Positions 1 to 7,164 of a stretch of DNA of 25,651 nucleotides are shown here, one piece after another. The stretch is from contig JAZNZB010000027.1 of NCBI GenBank assembly GCA_045594705.1, positions 1 through 25,651 on the forward strand, in the 5' to 3' direction. The notes under the pieces were generated by a model, which had not been told where the DNA came from, searched no databases, and worked only from the letters and a program-made list of their open reading frames with translations. Position 1 is the stretch's first letter. Each line of letters opens with the position of its first letter. The DNA comes from SVQP01 sp045594705 (GTDB lineage Bacteria > Bacillota > Clostridia > Oscillospirales > CAG-272). Both the position numbers and the translations under genes were made by a program.

Positions 1-26
1 CAGCAACTAAATACATACAAACAAAT

Positions 27-60
27 AAGGACTGCATCCATGGGATACAGTCCTTGTTTT
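27..60 (+). terminator. Rho-independent terminator of an upstream gene
   Basis: An 8-bp stem AAGGACTG/CAGTCCTT at 27-34 and 48-55 encloses an inner ATCC/GGAT stem and is followed by GTTTT. It reads on the plus strand, so it ends a gene left of the window. That gene would converge with the minus-strand glycosidase-like gene. Confidence 0.75.
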
Positions 61-71
61 GTGCGGATTTT

Positions 72-110
72 CCGCTAATTTGCCAACCCCATCGGGCTGC
101 TTTTCTTTTT
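72..110 (+). terminator. Degenerate terminator-like hairpin, also found at 21243-21280
   Basis: A GGG/CCC-centred imperfect hairpin with loop CATC (82-100) is followed by TTTTCTTTTTT. The surrounding ~40 bases, beginning CCGCTAATTT, recur almost unchanged at 21243-21280 just past another minus-strand gene. There the stem is perfect (GCAGCCC/GGGCTGC). Confidence 0.5.
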
Positions 111-114
111 TAAC

Positions 115-2400
115 TCACAAAAGATCACTCAGGGGTGCGGACAGCGTGGGCGTTTGCTCCAGCTCGTCGGACACCAAAAACAGCGCGGAATGCTGCGGGA
201 TCTTGACCGGCATATAGGTATAGACCTGCCCGCGGTAGGTCGCGTACTTGACGCGGCGCGCGCGGCTGACCTTGCCTGTTTGCGGATCGTAGATCAGCGG
301 CTTGAACGCCCCGCGCAGATACACGGTGTTGTCGTAGGGCTGATCGGTGGTATTATACAGCATGTGCGTGTGCTGCTTGCCGTTGACCTTGTGCAAATGC
401 CCCATCATGCCAACGCGGTGCACGCCCTCGGGCGTGTCGATGTGGCGGTATTCCGGCACAGGAAGATTGAACACGCCACCGTTTTCTAAGCGTCTCATGC
501 CGGGCATAATCACGTCGTAGGGGATCCTGAGCTCGTAGATCAAGCGCATGATCTCGTCGCTTGCGGTCATAAACGTACCGTCCGCCGCCGTGGCGGAGGG
601 GTAAAGCAGGTAAGCGCGACCGCCCTTGCCGTTGGAGTTGTAGCCTCGGTTATTGATCACGGTCTTGTCGCACGCACGCTCACCGAAAATATGCTTGACA
701 AGCTCGCGCACCTGGATATCGTAATCGGTGATATATTCTTCTCCGTAATGATGCAAAAGATCCTTTTCAAATTCGGGCAAGAACTCAAATGCGCTGTCGG
801 GCAGTGTGCCCGTAGCGATCACGATGCCGCCATGATCGTAGAACTCGGAGATGATGCGCAGGTTGTCAAGGCGGATCATGGAGGTCGCGGGCAGGATCAG
901 CACGCGGAAGCCGTTGTTGCCCTTGACGTTTTCAAAGAATAACTGACCGCCGCGCAGCTGACAGTGCTTTTGCAGCGTGTCGGGGTGCAGCATGGTCAGA
1001 TTGACGCCCGCATAATGTGCAAGGCTGTTGGCAAGCGTCATATAGTCGCAGGTAAAGGGCGTGATGGGATATTCGTAATCAGAGGCGGGCTGCTCGTAAA
1101 GCTGGGGCTTTGTGTGCAGCGCGTAGATGGGATAGAGCATGGCGATATCGCAAACCGAAAAGCCCTTTGTCAACAGATACAGGCTGCGGTGCACGGGTTC
1201 CGTGTATTGGCGACTCATCTTCATGACCGTGGGGTGCATGATCAGGGTATTCGCGCCGTTTCCGAGCGCGGTAATGGTCTCCTTGAGTGCCAGCTCCTCG
1301 GTATAGGCGTCCGAAAGACGCGCGAACATCTCGCAGATCACACGCTGCTGGCTGCTGTCCGCAGCCGCAGAAGCAGCAAGTGAGAGCGAATTGAGGCCGT
1401 AGAGATACGCGTGATCCATGCGTGCTGCGGCACAGTATGTTTGATTGGCAAGTGCGTCGCCCGTGATCCAGGAGCAGGCGGGTGCCTTGGGCTCAGCCTG
1501 AATGATAATGGGCTCTAAGTGTTGCGCCAAGGCAAAATCACGCAGAGCGCGCGCAATGCCCGCGCGAAGCAGCTCGGCACGGCACTGCATGAACAGCGCA
1601 CGAATGTGCTCGGTGCCGCCGCCTAAGTTATGGAACAAAACAGGGTAGTAGGGCGAGGGGTCAAAGCCGAAGCGGGCTATGAAAATCTCATTGAAATCCT
1701 CTGCCCAGTTGCGCCTGTTGGGGGAGTCAAAGCAAAGGTTGTGATAATAGAGTGCGCCGATCGCGGTATTCTGTACGCCGCCGCAAAGCACGTACAGACG
1801 GTCAAGATACGAAATGAACGCAGTGCGGGAAAGGCGGTTGTGCGTGGCGTGCTGCGTACCGTCCTGCTCGGCATCGGTGCAGATATATTGCTCGATGACC
1901 CAGTTGCCGTCCGGGACGTCAAATTCCAGTACGCCGTCGGTCACAAAGGGGCGCAGGTCAATGATCTGCGTGTATTCCTCGTCCAGCGCGATCAGCGAAA
2001 GCGTGGGCTTGTCGCACAGTCTCAGCTTGAAGTGCTCGCGCTGCTCGGCATAATAGATGCGGCGCGAGAGCACCTTGGTGCGGTCATCAGGATTGCAAAG
2101 GGCACGCTCGATCGGTCTTTGCGGGTGCAGCGCCAGCTTCAAGCCGGTATCCAGAGCGGCACGGCTGAGCACCGAGAACCAGTCCGCGTAACGCTTTGCA
2201 AAATCGTCGGTATATACGTAATCGGTGGGCAGAGAGGGAATGACCAGCGAAAAGCCTCGCCTTGCAAGGCGGGAGAATAGCTTGTGCGCTGCCTCGGGCG
2301 TAATATCCATCTCGGGACGCACGTGAGCGTACAGCGCATTGGTGCGGTACTTGTACATGAAATCCATTTTTGTCGCTCTGAATTCCTTTCTTCTGCGCAT
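115..2400 (-). CDS. Putative cytoplasmic glycoside hydrolase (GH106/GH2-like)
   Basis: The protein is 761 residues with no signal peptide or membrane segment. Its plan resembles large bacterial glycoside hydrolases of the GH106-like type. An early region ends in a 'PDGNW' strand (about 163-167), then comes CFDSPNRRNW (223-232) with downstream F..RFG.DP.PYYPVLF. A later flavodoxin-like subdomain contains VLILPATSMI and GGIVIATGTLPDSAFEF, a pattern seen in GH106-like enzymes and the beta-galactosidase trimerisation domain. I could not assign catalytic acids. The start at 2400 is chosen because AAAGGGAGTGAG lies 7 bases upstream; an in-frame ATG at 2424 sits almost at the predicted transcription start. 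It is likely an intracellular enzyme acting on imported oligosaccharides; the substrate is unknown. It is monocistronic and diverges from the SDR gene. Confidence 0.55.
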   Translation of the reverse strand: MRRRKEFRATKMDFMYKYRTNALYAHVRPEMDITPEAAHKLFSRLARRGFSLVIPSLPTDYVYTDDFAKRYADWFSVLSRAALDTGLKLALHPQRPIERALCNPDDRTKVLSRRIYYAEQREHFKLRLCDKPTLSLIALDEEYTQIIDLRPFVTDGVLEFDVPDGNWVIEQYICTDAEQDGTQHATHNRLSRTAFISYLDRLYVLCGGVQNTAIGALYYHNLCFDSPNRRNWAEDFNEIFIARFGFDPSPYYPVLFHNLGGGTEHIRALFMQCRAELLRAGIARALRDFALAQHLEPIIIQAEPKAPACSWITGDALANQTYCAAARMDHAYLYGLNSLSLAASAAADSSQQRVICEMFARLSDAYTEELALKETITALGNGANTLIMHPTVMKMSRQYTEPVHRSLYLLTKGFSVCDIAMLYPIYALHTKPQLYEQPASDYEYPITPFTCDYMTLANSLAHYAGVNLTMLHPDTLQKHCQLRGGQLFFENVKGNNGFRVLILPATSMIRLDNLRIISEFYDHGGIVIATGTLPDSAFEFLPEFEKDLLHHYGEEYITDYDIQVRELVKHIFGERACDKTVINNRGYNSNGKGGRAYLLYPSATAADGTFMTASDEIMRLIYELRIPYDVIMPGMRRLENGGVFNLPVPEYRHIDTPEGVHRVGMMGHLHKVNGKQHTHMLYNTTDQPYDNTVYLRGAFKPLIYDPQTGKVSRARRVKYATYRGQVYTYMPVKIPQHSALFLVSDELEQTPTLSAPLSDLL

Positions 2401-2436
2401 GATCGAACTCACTCCCTTTGTCATAATCTTTGCTTC

Positions 2437-2465
2437 ATTATATCACATTTTTTCGGATTTGTTAA
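2437..2465 (-). promoter_or_regulatory. Sigma-A promoter of the glycosidase-like gene
   Basis: On the minus strand TTAACA (2465-2460) and TATAAT (2442-2437) are separated by 17 bp. Transcription would begin near 2430, about 30 bases before the chosen start codon at 2400. Confidence 0.75.
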
Positions 2466-2506
2466 GGGCTTTGCAGGCAAAAGTCGGAAAATATTTTGCG
2501 CATGCG

Positions 2507-2535
2507 TTGCAAAGCGTGAAAAAATATGCTACAAT
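2507..2535 (+). promoter_or_regulatory. Sigma-A promoter of the SDR gene
   Basis: TTGCAA (2507-2512) and TACAAT (2530-2535) are 17 bp apart, with an extended -10 TG at 2527-2528. It lies back to back with the promoter at 2437-2465, so the 167-bp interval serves both divergent genes. Confidence 0.75.
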
Positions 2536-2567
2536 AGGGAAAAGACCATCAAAAAGGACAGGAAAGC

Positions 2568-3284
2568 ATGAAAAAAGTATTGATCACGGGCGGCTCGGGC
2601 GGCATTGGCGCAGGACTTGTGCGCGCGTTTTGCGCAAACGGCGACGACGTCGTTTTTACCTATCACACAAATTTTGAGGCAGCCCAAACATTGGCCATGG
2701 AAACGGGGGCAACAGCACTTTGCGCAGATCTTGGAGACAGCGAAAACGTACGCTTTATCGTGGAGTCTGTCCTGGATGTCCTGGGCGGCATTGACGTACT
2801 GGTGCACGCCGCAGGCATTTCGCGGATTGGTCTGTTTGATCTGACCACCGACCGGGATTGGAGCGCGCTGCTCTCTGCCAATCTGTCCTCCACCTTTTAT
2901 ATCTGCCGCGAGGTCAGCAAGGCCATGCTCAGTGCGCATGCGGGCAGCATGGTGCTGATCGGCTCTATGTGGGGCAAGGTCGGCGCTTCCTGCGAGGTAG
3001 CGTACAGCGCCACCAAGGCAGGCGTGCGCGGCATGACCATGGCACTTGCCAAGGAGCTGGGCCCCTCGGGCATACGCGTCAACTGCATTGAGCCGGGCGT
3101 GATCGACACTCCTATGAACGCTTGCTTTGACGCCCGGACACGTGCTGCGCTGGCTGAAGAAACACCGCTTGGCCGCATCGGTACGCCCGAGGACGTCGCC
3201 GCCGCTGCGCTGTTTCTTGCTTCGGATGGCGCGTCCTTTATCACAGGGCAGTGCCTTGGCGTGGACGGTGGGTTTGCGATCTGA
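2568..3284 (+). CDS. SDR-family oxidoreductase, FabG-like
   Basis: This 238-residue classical short-chain dehydrogenase has TGGSGGIG (7-14) for dinucleotide binding, an HAAG equivalent of NNAG (80-83), structural N105, and the catalytic triad S133, Y146 and K150 in the YSATK motif. The C-terminus has the G.....VDGG ending typical of 3-oxoacyl-ACP reductases. Family members reduce a carbonyl with NAD(P)H. The best guess is a 3-oxoacyl-ACP reductase paralogue (FabG/YmfI type), but no fatty-acid genes lie beside it, so the substrate is open. An AGGA Shine-Dalgarno precedes the ATG and the gene has its own promoter. A dispersed hairpin repeat begins about 20 bases after its stop codon. Confidence 0.85.
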   Translation: MKKVLITGGSGGIGAGLVRAFCANGDDVVFTYHTNFEAAQTLAMETGATALCADLGDSENVRFIVESVLDVLGGIDVLVHAAGISRIGLFDLTTDRDWSALLSANLSSTFYICREVSKAMLSAHAGSMVLIGSMWGKVGASCEVAYSATKAGVRGMTMALAKELGPSGIRVNCIEPGVIDTPMNACFDARTRAALAEETPLGRIGTPEDVAAAALFLASDGASFITGQCLGVDGGFAI

Positions 3285-3302
3285 CCACGATACGGTTGTC
3301 AA

Positions 3303-3515
3303 GGATGAAAGTTTCGGTCAAGCCTTTACATAAAGGCTTGGTGGCGTGTGAATGCTACTGAATATTTACGCGTAAGTGACGCCACCTGATGCTGAATTTC
3401 TGCGAAATTCAGCATCCAAAAGGCAACCGGCATCGCCCCGCATCACGCCGTTTTTTTGGTTCTTTTTTTGCGGCTACTTGCTCAAAAAAAGAACGGAAAC
3501 GGTTTTCTCACATAA
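3303..3515 (+). repeat. Dispersed multi-hairpin element, copy 1
   Basis: The copy starts with GATGAAAGTTTCGG (3304). It continues with hairpin CAAGCCTTT/AAAGGCTTG, a GGTGGCGT/ACGCCACC pair, and a strong GATGCTGAATTT/AAATTCAGCATC stem (about 3389-3416). It ends with the family core GCCG-T7-GGTTC-T7-GCGGC paired to CAAAAAAAGAAC (stem arms 3459-3470 and 3483-3494). Copies 2 (17209-17347) and 3 (17935-18124) share this order of parts. The copy lies just downstream of a same-strand gene. Confidence 0.7.
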
Positions 3516-3528
3516 ATCATGATGCATG

Positions 3529-3552
3529 GCGCGGGATATGGATATCCCGCGC
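3529..3552. repeat. Perfect 11-bp inverted repeat before a T-rich tract
   Basis: GCGCGGGATAT (3529-3539) is mirrored by ATATCCCGCGC (3542-3552) with a two-base centre, followed by ATATCTTTTGACTTTTTTT. It could act as a plus-strand transcription terminator after the SDR gene and its repeat. Confidence 0.5.
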
Positions 3553-3645
3553 ATATCTTTTGACTTTTTTTACGTTGAAATATCAAAAATCAGCTCCAAA
3601 CCCCGTTGCGCAACGCTGCGTTGCGGAATTTCCTGCGAAAATTGG

Positions 3646-3674
3646 TTGAATTCTGCCCCTGCGAATGTTATAAT
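3646..3674 (+). promoter_or_regulatory. Sigma-A promoter of the XRE-membrane regulator
   Basis: TTGAAT (3646-3651), a 17-bp spacer, and TATAAT (3669-3674) with an extended TGT just upstream. Short AATACAA direct repeats follow between the start site and the ribosome site, a plausible place for autoregulatory binding. Confidence 0.85.
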
Positions 3675-3710
3675 ACAAATAATACAAATAAGAACAAAGG
3701 AGGTGCTGAC

Positions 3711-4220
3711 ATGGCATTTGGAGAAATATTGGCGACCTTGCGCAAAAGCAGGGGAATGTCACAGGAGCAATTGGCGGAGCAGCTGAATCTGACAAGACAA
3801 ACCATATCGAAATGGGAGCTGGATCAGTCCACGCCCGATATGGAATATATCATCAAGCTCAGCGATCTGTTTGGCGTGACCACAGATTATCTGATCAAGG
3901 GCGGTGTGTACGCACATCAGGCCGTCACTGAACCACAGCAGGTACAATCAAGCAAGCCGCCGCAAGGGTATACGTGGTGCTTTTTCGGTGGGCTGACGTT
4001 TACGTGCATGTCCTTGCTGGGCATTATTGCGCTGGCGATTTGCGCTGCATTCAATCCTTGGAGTGTGTCTTATAATCGTTATGTCTTTGAAGGCTTTATC
4101 GGATTTTTAATGGGGACAAATACCCTGTGGTTGTTTGTCGTGCTTGCGGTGACAGCGCTGATCGGAATTGCCCTTGGCGCGTTTGGCGTGATCAGGAATA
4201 TTACGTACAAGGCAAAGTGA
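3711..4220 (+). CDS. XRE-family regulator with two membrane segments
   Basis: The protein is 169 residues. Residues 5-60 form a Cro/C1-type helix-turn-helix (SQEQLAEQLNLTRQTISKWE, 17-36) with the usual tail PD...IIKLSDLFGVTTDYL. A polar linker (65-87) leads to two hydrophobic segments, about 88-112 and 138-161, so it is probably a membrane-tethered DNA-binding protein. The start is fixed by AAAGGAGGTG seven bases upstream of ATG 3711; a longer open frame to 3606 would begin upstream of the promoter. The target is unknown. This type often controls a neighbouring transporter or itself. A second regulator of the same general plan is encoded at 24744. Confidence 0.85.
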   Translation: MAFGEILATLRKSRGMSQEQLAEQLNLTRQTISKWELDQSTPDMEYIIKLSDLFGVTTDYLIKGGVYAHQAVTEPQQVQSSKPPQGYTWCFFGGLTFTCMSLLGIIALAICAAFNPWSVSYNRYVFEGFIGFLMGTNTLWLFVVLAVTALIGIALGAFGVIRNITYKAK

Positions 4221-4256
4221 TTTTGCAAAAGACGAGTCTTGTATAAGACTTGCTTT

Positions 4257-4387
4257 GTAGGGGAGGAATATTTGCAAGCAAATTTATCCTCCCGCCCGTA
4301 TCAAAATCGGTTGCTGACATTTTTGGCGGGGAATTGAATCATTCGCGTGCGGGAGGATGAATTTGCATGCAAATATTCCTCCCCTAC
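4257..4387. mobile_element. 131-bp MITE-like element with 39-bp inverted ends
   Basis: Arms 4257-4295 and 4349-4387 are inverted copies matching at 37 of 39 positions, starting GTAGGGGAGGAATATTTGC. Each arm is itself a near-palindrome (GGGAGGA...TCCTCCC), so the element can fold as two hairpins or one long one. The interior of ~53 bp has no coding sequence. No target-site duplication was seen. Confidence 0.6.
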
Positions 4388-4403
4388 GAAAAAAAGGATA
4401 AGA

Positions 4404-4440
4404 ACAGGACGGATGCATTTGCATCCGTCCTGTGTTTTTA
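4404..4440 (+). terminator. Terminator between convergent genes
   Basis: A perfect 13-bp stem ACAGGACGGATGC/GCATCCGTCCTGT with loop ATTT (4404-4433) is followed by GTTTTTA. It ends plus-strand transcripts from the regulator gene. The opposite strand also has a nearby T-run, so it may serve the ThuA gene, whose stop codon it touches. Confidence 0.8.
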
Positions 4441-5184
4441 GTTCTTAAACTCATCAATCGGCTTATACTGCATCATGGGTGCGCCCTCGGGGATCTCGTA
4501 TCCGAAATCTGCAGGCTTTGCCCAGCGGACAGCGTTGGTGATGATCCGCTGCACGTACGCATTGTGGTAAGAGGGGCAGGACTCGTGACCGGGCTGGAAG
4601 TAGAATACCTTGCCCGCACCGCGCAGGTAGCAAAGACCGCTGCGGAAGATAAAGCCGTCCTCAAACCAGGAGCCGAACACAAGTGCGTCGGGCTGCGGTA
4701 CATAGAAGGGCTCGCAGTAAAGCTCCTCGATGTCCAGGGTGAAATGATCGGGAATGCCCGCTGCGATGGGGTGGGAGGGAAGCAGATTCCAAACGACCTC
4801 CTTCTGATCTCTGCCCCAGGAGAGGTTGCCGTTGGTGCCTACCACGTTGCGGAACACCTTGGAGTGGTGACCCGAGTGCAGCACAATAAGTCCCATGCCC
4901 TTGGTATATACTCTGTGACGGATGCGCTCCACCAGATCGTCGGGGACTTCGTGGTGCGCCATGTGACCCCACCAGATCAGCACGTCGGTATTGTTGAGCA
5001 CCTCATCGGGAAGACCGTTGTCGGGATCGTCCAGGGCTGCCAGCGTGACCTCAATATCGTCGTTGGTCTCAAGGAACTGCTTGAGCAGACCGTGAATACC
5101 GTCGGGGTAGATGGATCTGACGTAATCATTGTGCTTTTCGTGGCGGAATTCGTTCCAGGCCGTGACTCTGATTTTGTTTGCCAT
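4438..5184 (-). CDS. ThuA-like domain protein
   Basis: This 248-residue protein fits the ThuA family (class I glutamine-amidotransferase-like fold) along its length. Visible family segments are an N-terminal VTAWNEF strand, LIWWGHMAHHEV (69-80), GLIVLHSGHHSKVFR (98-112), and the C-terminal VFYFQPGHESCPSYHN (193-208). ThuA proteins are tied to trehalose or other sugar utilisation in some bacteria, but the reaction is unsettled. It is the second gene of an operon with the hydrolase gene ending at 5209 (24-base gap), and AAGGAGAGA precedes its ATG. No sugar transporter lies nearby, so 'trehalose utilisation' should not be read literally. Confidence 0.85.
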   Translation of the reverse strand: MANKIRVTAWNEFRHEKHNDYVRSIYPDGIHGLLKQFLETNDDIEVTLAALDDPDNGLPDEVLNNTDVLIWWGHMAHHEVPDDLVERIRHRVYTKGMGLIVLHSGHHSKVFRNVVGTNGNLSWGRDQKEVVWNLLPSHPIAAGIPDHFTLDIEELYCEPFYVPQPDALVFGSWFEDGFIFRSGLCYLRGAGKVFYFQPGHESCPSYHNAYVQRIITNAVRWAKPADFGYEIPEGAPMMQYKPIDEFKN

Positions 5185-5208
5185 ATTCTCTCTCCTTATC
5201 TCTGTGTT

Positions 5209-5994
5209 TTAAATTTCAATTTGCAAGCCGTCGTATGCGGGCGTGATGCCCATGGGCTCAAGCAGCTTGACCACGGATGCGTGATCGCCGTGCAGCGTGC
5301 GTGCCATGTGCGAGACGTAATACTTGACGTCGGGCGCAAAGCGGTTGTACTTTTTGAACATGGTCAGCATGATCTGCAGCATTTCGGGCGTGTTGTGCTC
5401 AAAAATGCGCCAATCGTAGGTGGCGATCTCGCCGCAGGTCAGCTCCAGCACCAGCGTGTTGATGGGCTTGTCACGCATGAAGTTCCAGGTCTCGGTGGGC
5501 AGCCACGCGCTGTCGCAGCCGTAGAACAGAATGCGGCCGTCGCGCTCGATCAGATAAACGCGCGCGATCTCACCGGGCGTGGCAAAATGGTTGGCGCGCA
5601 GAGGGGTGATGCGGTAGTCGCCGATCTCGTAGGTCTTGCCGATTTCGGTCGAGCGGAAGTTGATGCCAAAGGCAGCCTCGTTTCCAAGCGCGGCATTCAG
5701 CTTCTTCATGCATTCGGGGGCGCACCAGATGGTGCAGTCACGGCCTTCACATAGTTTTGCCACGGTTTCGGGGCAGAAATGATCCTCATGCGAGTGCGTG
5801 ACGATGATATTCTTGACGCCGTCAAGCAGATCGGGCGTGCCGTTCTTTTCGGCAAAATGAAATACGTGTGGGCCGGGATCGATCAGCAGGTCGTCGTTGA
5901 CCAGAGCCGAGGAAAAGCGACGGAATTCGGGCATGGCGTCGTATTGGTTGATATCCCAATCGGCAGCACCCGTACCGAGAAAAGTCAGTTTCAT
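5209..5994 (-). CDS. Metallo-beta-lactamase-fold hydrolase
   Basis: The 261-residue protein has the MBL-fold metal site HSHEDH (67-72), H136, D161 in YGCDSAW, and late histidines H229/H235. FLGTGAADWD at the N-terminus and the short insertions recall the PhnP/RNase Z-like side of the superfamily, meaning a phosphodiesterase or a lactonase-type hydrolase. I cannot name the substrate. ATG 5994 is preferred because AAGGAGG lies five bases upstream; an ATG at 6030 overlaps the -10 region. It leads a two-gene operon with the ThuA-like gene, which may mean the two act on the same sugar-derived metabolite. Confidence 0.8.
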   Translation of the reverse strand: MKLTFLGTGAADWDINQYDAMPEFRRFSSALVNDDLLIDPGPHVFHFAEKNGTPDLLDGVKNIIVTHSHEDHFCPETVAKLCEGRDCTIWCAPECMKKLNAALGNEAAFGINFRSTEIGKTYEIGDYRITPLRANHFATPGEIARVYLIERDGRILFYGCDSAWLPTETWNFMRDKPINTLVLELTCGEIATYDWRIFEHNTPEMLQIMLTMFKKYNRFAPDVKYYVSHMARTLHGDHASVVKLLEPMGITPAYDGLQIEI

Positions 5995-6021
5995 GGCAGC
6001 CTCCTTGAATCGTATATATCT

Positions 6022-6050
6022 ATTATACAACGAAACCGCGGACTTTTCAA
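6022..6050 (-). promoter_or_regulatory. Sigma-A promoter of the hydrolase-ThuA operon
   Basis: On the minus strand TTGAAA (6050-6045) and TATAAT (6027-6022) are separated by exactly 17 bp, about 30 bases before the start codon at 5994. Confidence 0.85.
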
Positions 6051-6083
6051 GAGGGGAGTGGAAAAATGCAGAATACGGTTTCG

Positions 6084-6293
6084 CGCGTCACAGGGGACAG
6101 TTCTCGGTAACACCAAGGTGTCACGGAGAACCGTCCCCGGTAACACTTGCTTTGCAAAAATTGTTCGCGCGAATGGTGGCTTTTTTCGGAGAATGGTAAA
6201 ATTCAAAAAGTGTTCGGTTTGCAGTCACCGAGTGTTACAGGGGACGGCTCTCTGTGATGCGCAGCGTTACTGAGGACTGTCCCCTGTGACGCG
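6084..6293. mobile_element. 210-bp REP/MITE-like element with 18-bp perfect inverted ends
   Basis: CGCGTCACAGGGGACAGT (6084-6101) is perfectly inverted at 6276-6293. Two internal hairpins built on GGGGAC...GTCCCC occupy 6091-6150 and 6234-6288. The motif of a GTCACAGGGGAC palindrome recalls REP/BIME-type repeats common in Firmicutes. There is no coding sequence inside. It begins nine bases past the stop of the minus-strand gene ending at 6303 and may double as its transcript end. Confidence 0.65.
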
Positions 6294-6302
6294 ACCCGAA
6301 TG

Positions 6303-6857
6303 CTATTGAATCAACGGGCGATAAACATCCGGCCATGGCGACCATACTGCATTCGGCCATAGCTCGTCCTCTCGGTACCAGTGCTCTTTGCCGACCACAC
6401 AGGACACGTCTTCTCCGTCCCGCAGGTAGAAAACGCAGTTGCCGTCGTGTTCATAACTCATAAAAAAGCAACTCCCGTCGGATCTGTAAAAATGCTTAAA
6501 TGCCGGTGCATCATAATCCCATCCGTCCCAAACGCTGTGCGTGTTTTCAATCAAAATCTGATACAGCTCGGGGCAAATACGGTAAAAATGCAGGTGGATC
6601 ATAATATCGCCTTTATCCTGCGGTTCGTGACGGCGCGGTGGCGCGTACTCAAAGCAGGCAGGATCAACGTTTATCTCATAAGGCTTGAGCTTTTCCGTCC
6701 ATTGAACATGCGGTGAAAACCAAACGCTGAAATATACAGAATACCGAAAACAAGTGTGAATCAGTTCCTCATAATCTGCACCCAAAATATCGTAGTCTTC
6801 TTCATCGTAGTCTTCATCTTCGGCAAAAATGGCTGTATCAAAAAAAGCGTAATTCAT
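6303..6857 (-). CDS. Acidic protein of unknown function
   Basis: I do not recognise this 184-residue protein. It has no signal peptide or membrane helix. Residues 12-35 are highly acidic (DEDYDEEDYD), and the rest is rich in aromatic residues: Y, W, F and H, with clusters such as SVYFSVWFSPHVQW and WPNAVWSPWPDVYRP. That composition resembles small cytoplasmic immunity or antitoxin-like proteins, but no toxin gene is adjacent and this is only an impression. The start is supported by AAGGAGGAAAA immediately before the ATG and by a near-perfect promoter ~125 bases upstream. Its A+T content is higher than that of neighbouring enzymes. Confidence 0.7.
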   Translation of the reverse strand: MNYAFFDTAIFAEDEDYDEEDYDILGADYEELIHTCFRYSVYFSVWFSPHVQWTEKLKPYEINVDPACFEYAPPRRHEPQDKGDIMIHLHFYRICPELYQILIENTHSVWDGWDYDAPAFKHFYRSDGSCFFMSYEHDGNCVFYLRDGEDVSCVVGKEHWYREDELWPNAVWSPWPDVYRPLIQ

Positions 6858-6982
6858 TTTTCCTCCTTATCATGTATCGTGACAGGGCTTGTTACACAAA
6901 CGTTCTTCACTTATATAGTCGCAATTTTTGAGAAAAGTTCCGAGGTTTTTGAAAAAATTCAAAAAATCTTGATTACAATTGT

Positions 6983-7011
6983 AGTATAGCACAGAATTCT
7001 TGGCATGTCAA
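6983..7011 (-). promoter_or_regulatory. Strong promoter with overlapping palindrome
   Basis: On the minus strand TTGACA (7011-7006) and TATACT (6988-6983) are 17 bp apart. A perfect 10-bp palindrome TACAATTGTA (6974-6983) overlaps the end of the -10 box and the start site, a position suited to a repressor. The leader to the gene start at 6857 is about 120 bases, with no convincing structure seen. Confidence 0.75.
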
Positions 7012-7031
7012 ACAAAAAAACAATCCGAAAC

Positions 7032-7063
7032 AAAAAGAAAACCCTTGCAAAAGCAAGGGTTTT
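7032..7063 (-). terminator. Terminator of the PEP carboxykinase gene
   Basis: Perfect stem AAAACCCTTGC/GCAAGGGTTTT (7038-7048 and 7053-7063), followed on the minus strand by CTTTTTG. It lies about 100 bases beyond the pckG stop, after a small palindromic repeat. Confidence 0.8.
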
Positions 7064-7071
7064 CTAACTTT

Positions 7072-7155
7072 ATTTTGCATTTTGCATTTTCCGGACCGTT
7101 CGCCGCTTGCGGCATGACGTCGGTCCCTACAACACTTTTTGCATTCTGCATTTGG
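7072..7155. repeat. Small palindromic repeat between GCATTT direct repeats
   Basis: GGACCG (7093-7098) pairs with CGGTCC (7121-7126) around an inner GCCG/CGGC stem. The palindrome is bracketed by TTTTGCATTTTGCATTTT on the left and TTTTTGCATTCTGCATTT on the right. This suggests a short element inserted into, or carrying, GCATTT repeats. It has no coding potential. Confidence 0.4.
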
Positions 7156-7164
7156 CAGCAAAGC

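Noticed and set aside
2529..3302. Minus-strand frame opposite the SDR gene
   Set aside because: The plus-strand SDR has an intact Rossmann motif and S-Y-K triad with a promoter and ribosome site; the antisense frame has none.
4438..5184. Trehalose catabolism locus
   Set aside because: Only a ThuA-like domain is present; no trehalose transporter, ThuB-like dehydrogenase or trehalase lies nearby.
4432..5754. A 440-codon plus-strand frame across the ThuA and hydrolase genes
   Set aside because: It spans two convincing genes and their gap on the other strand and starts inside a terminator hairpin.
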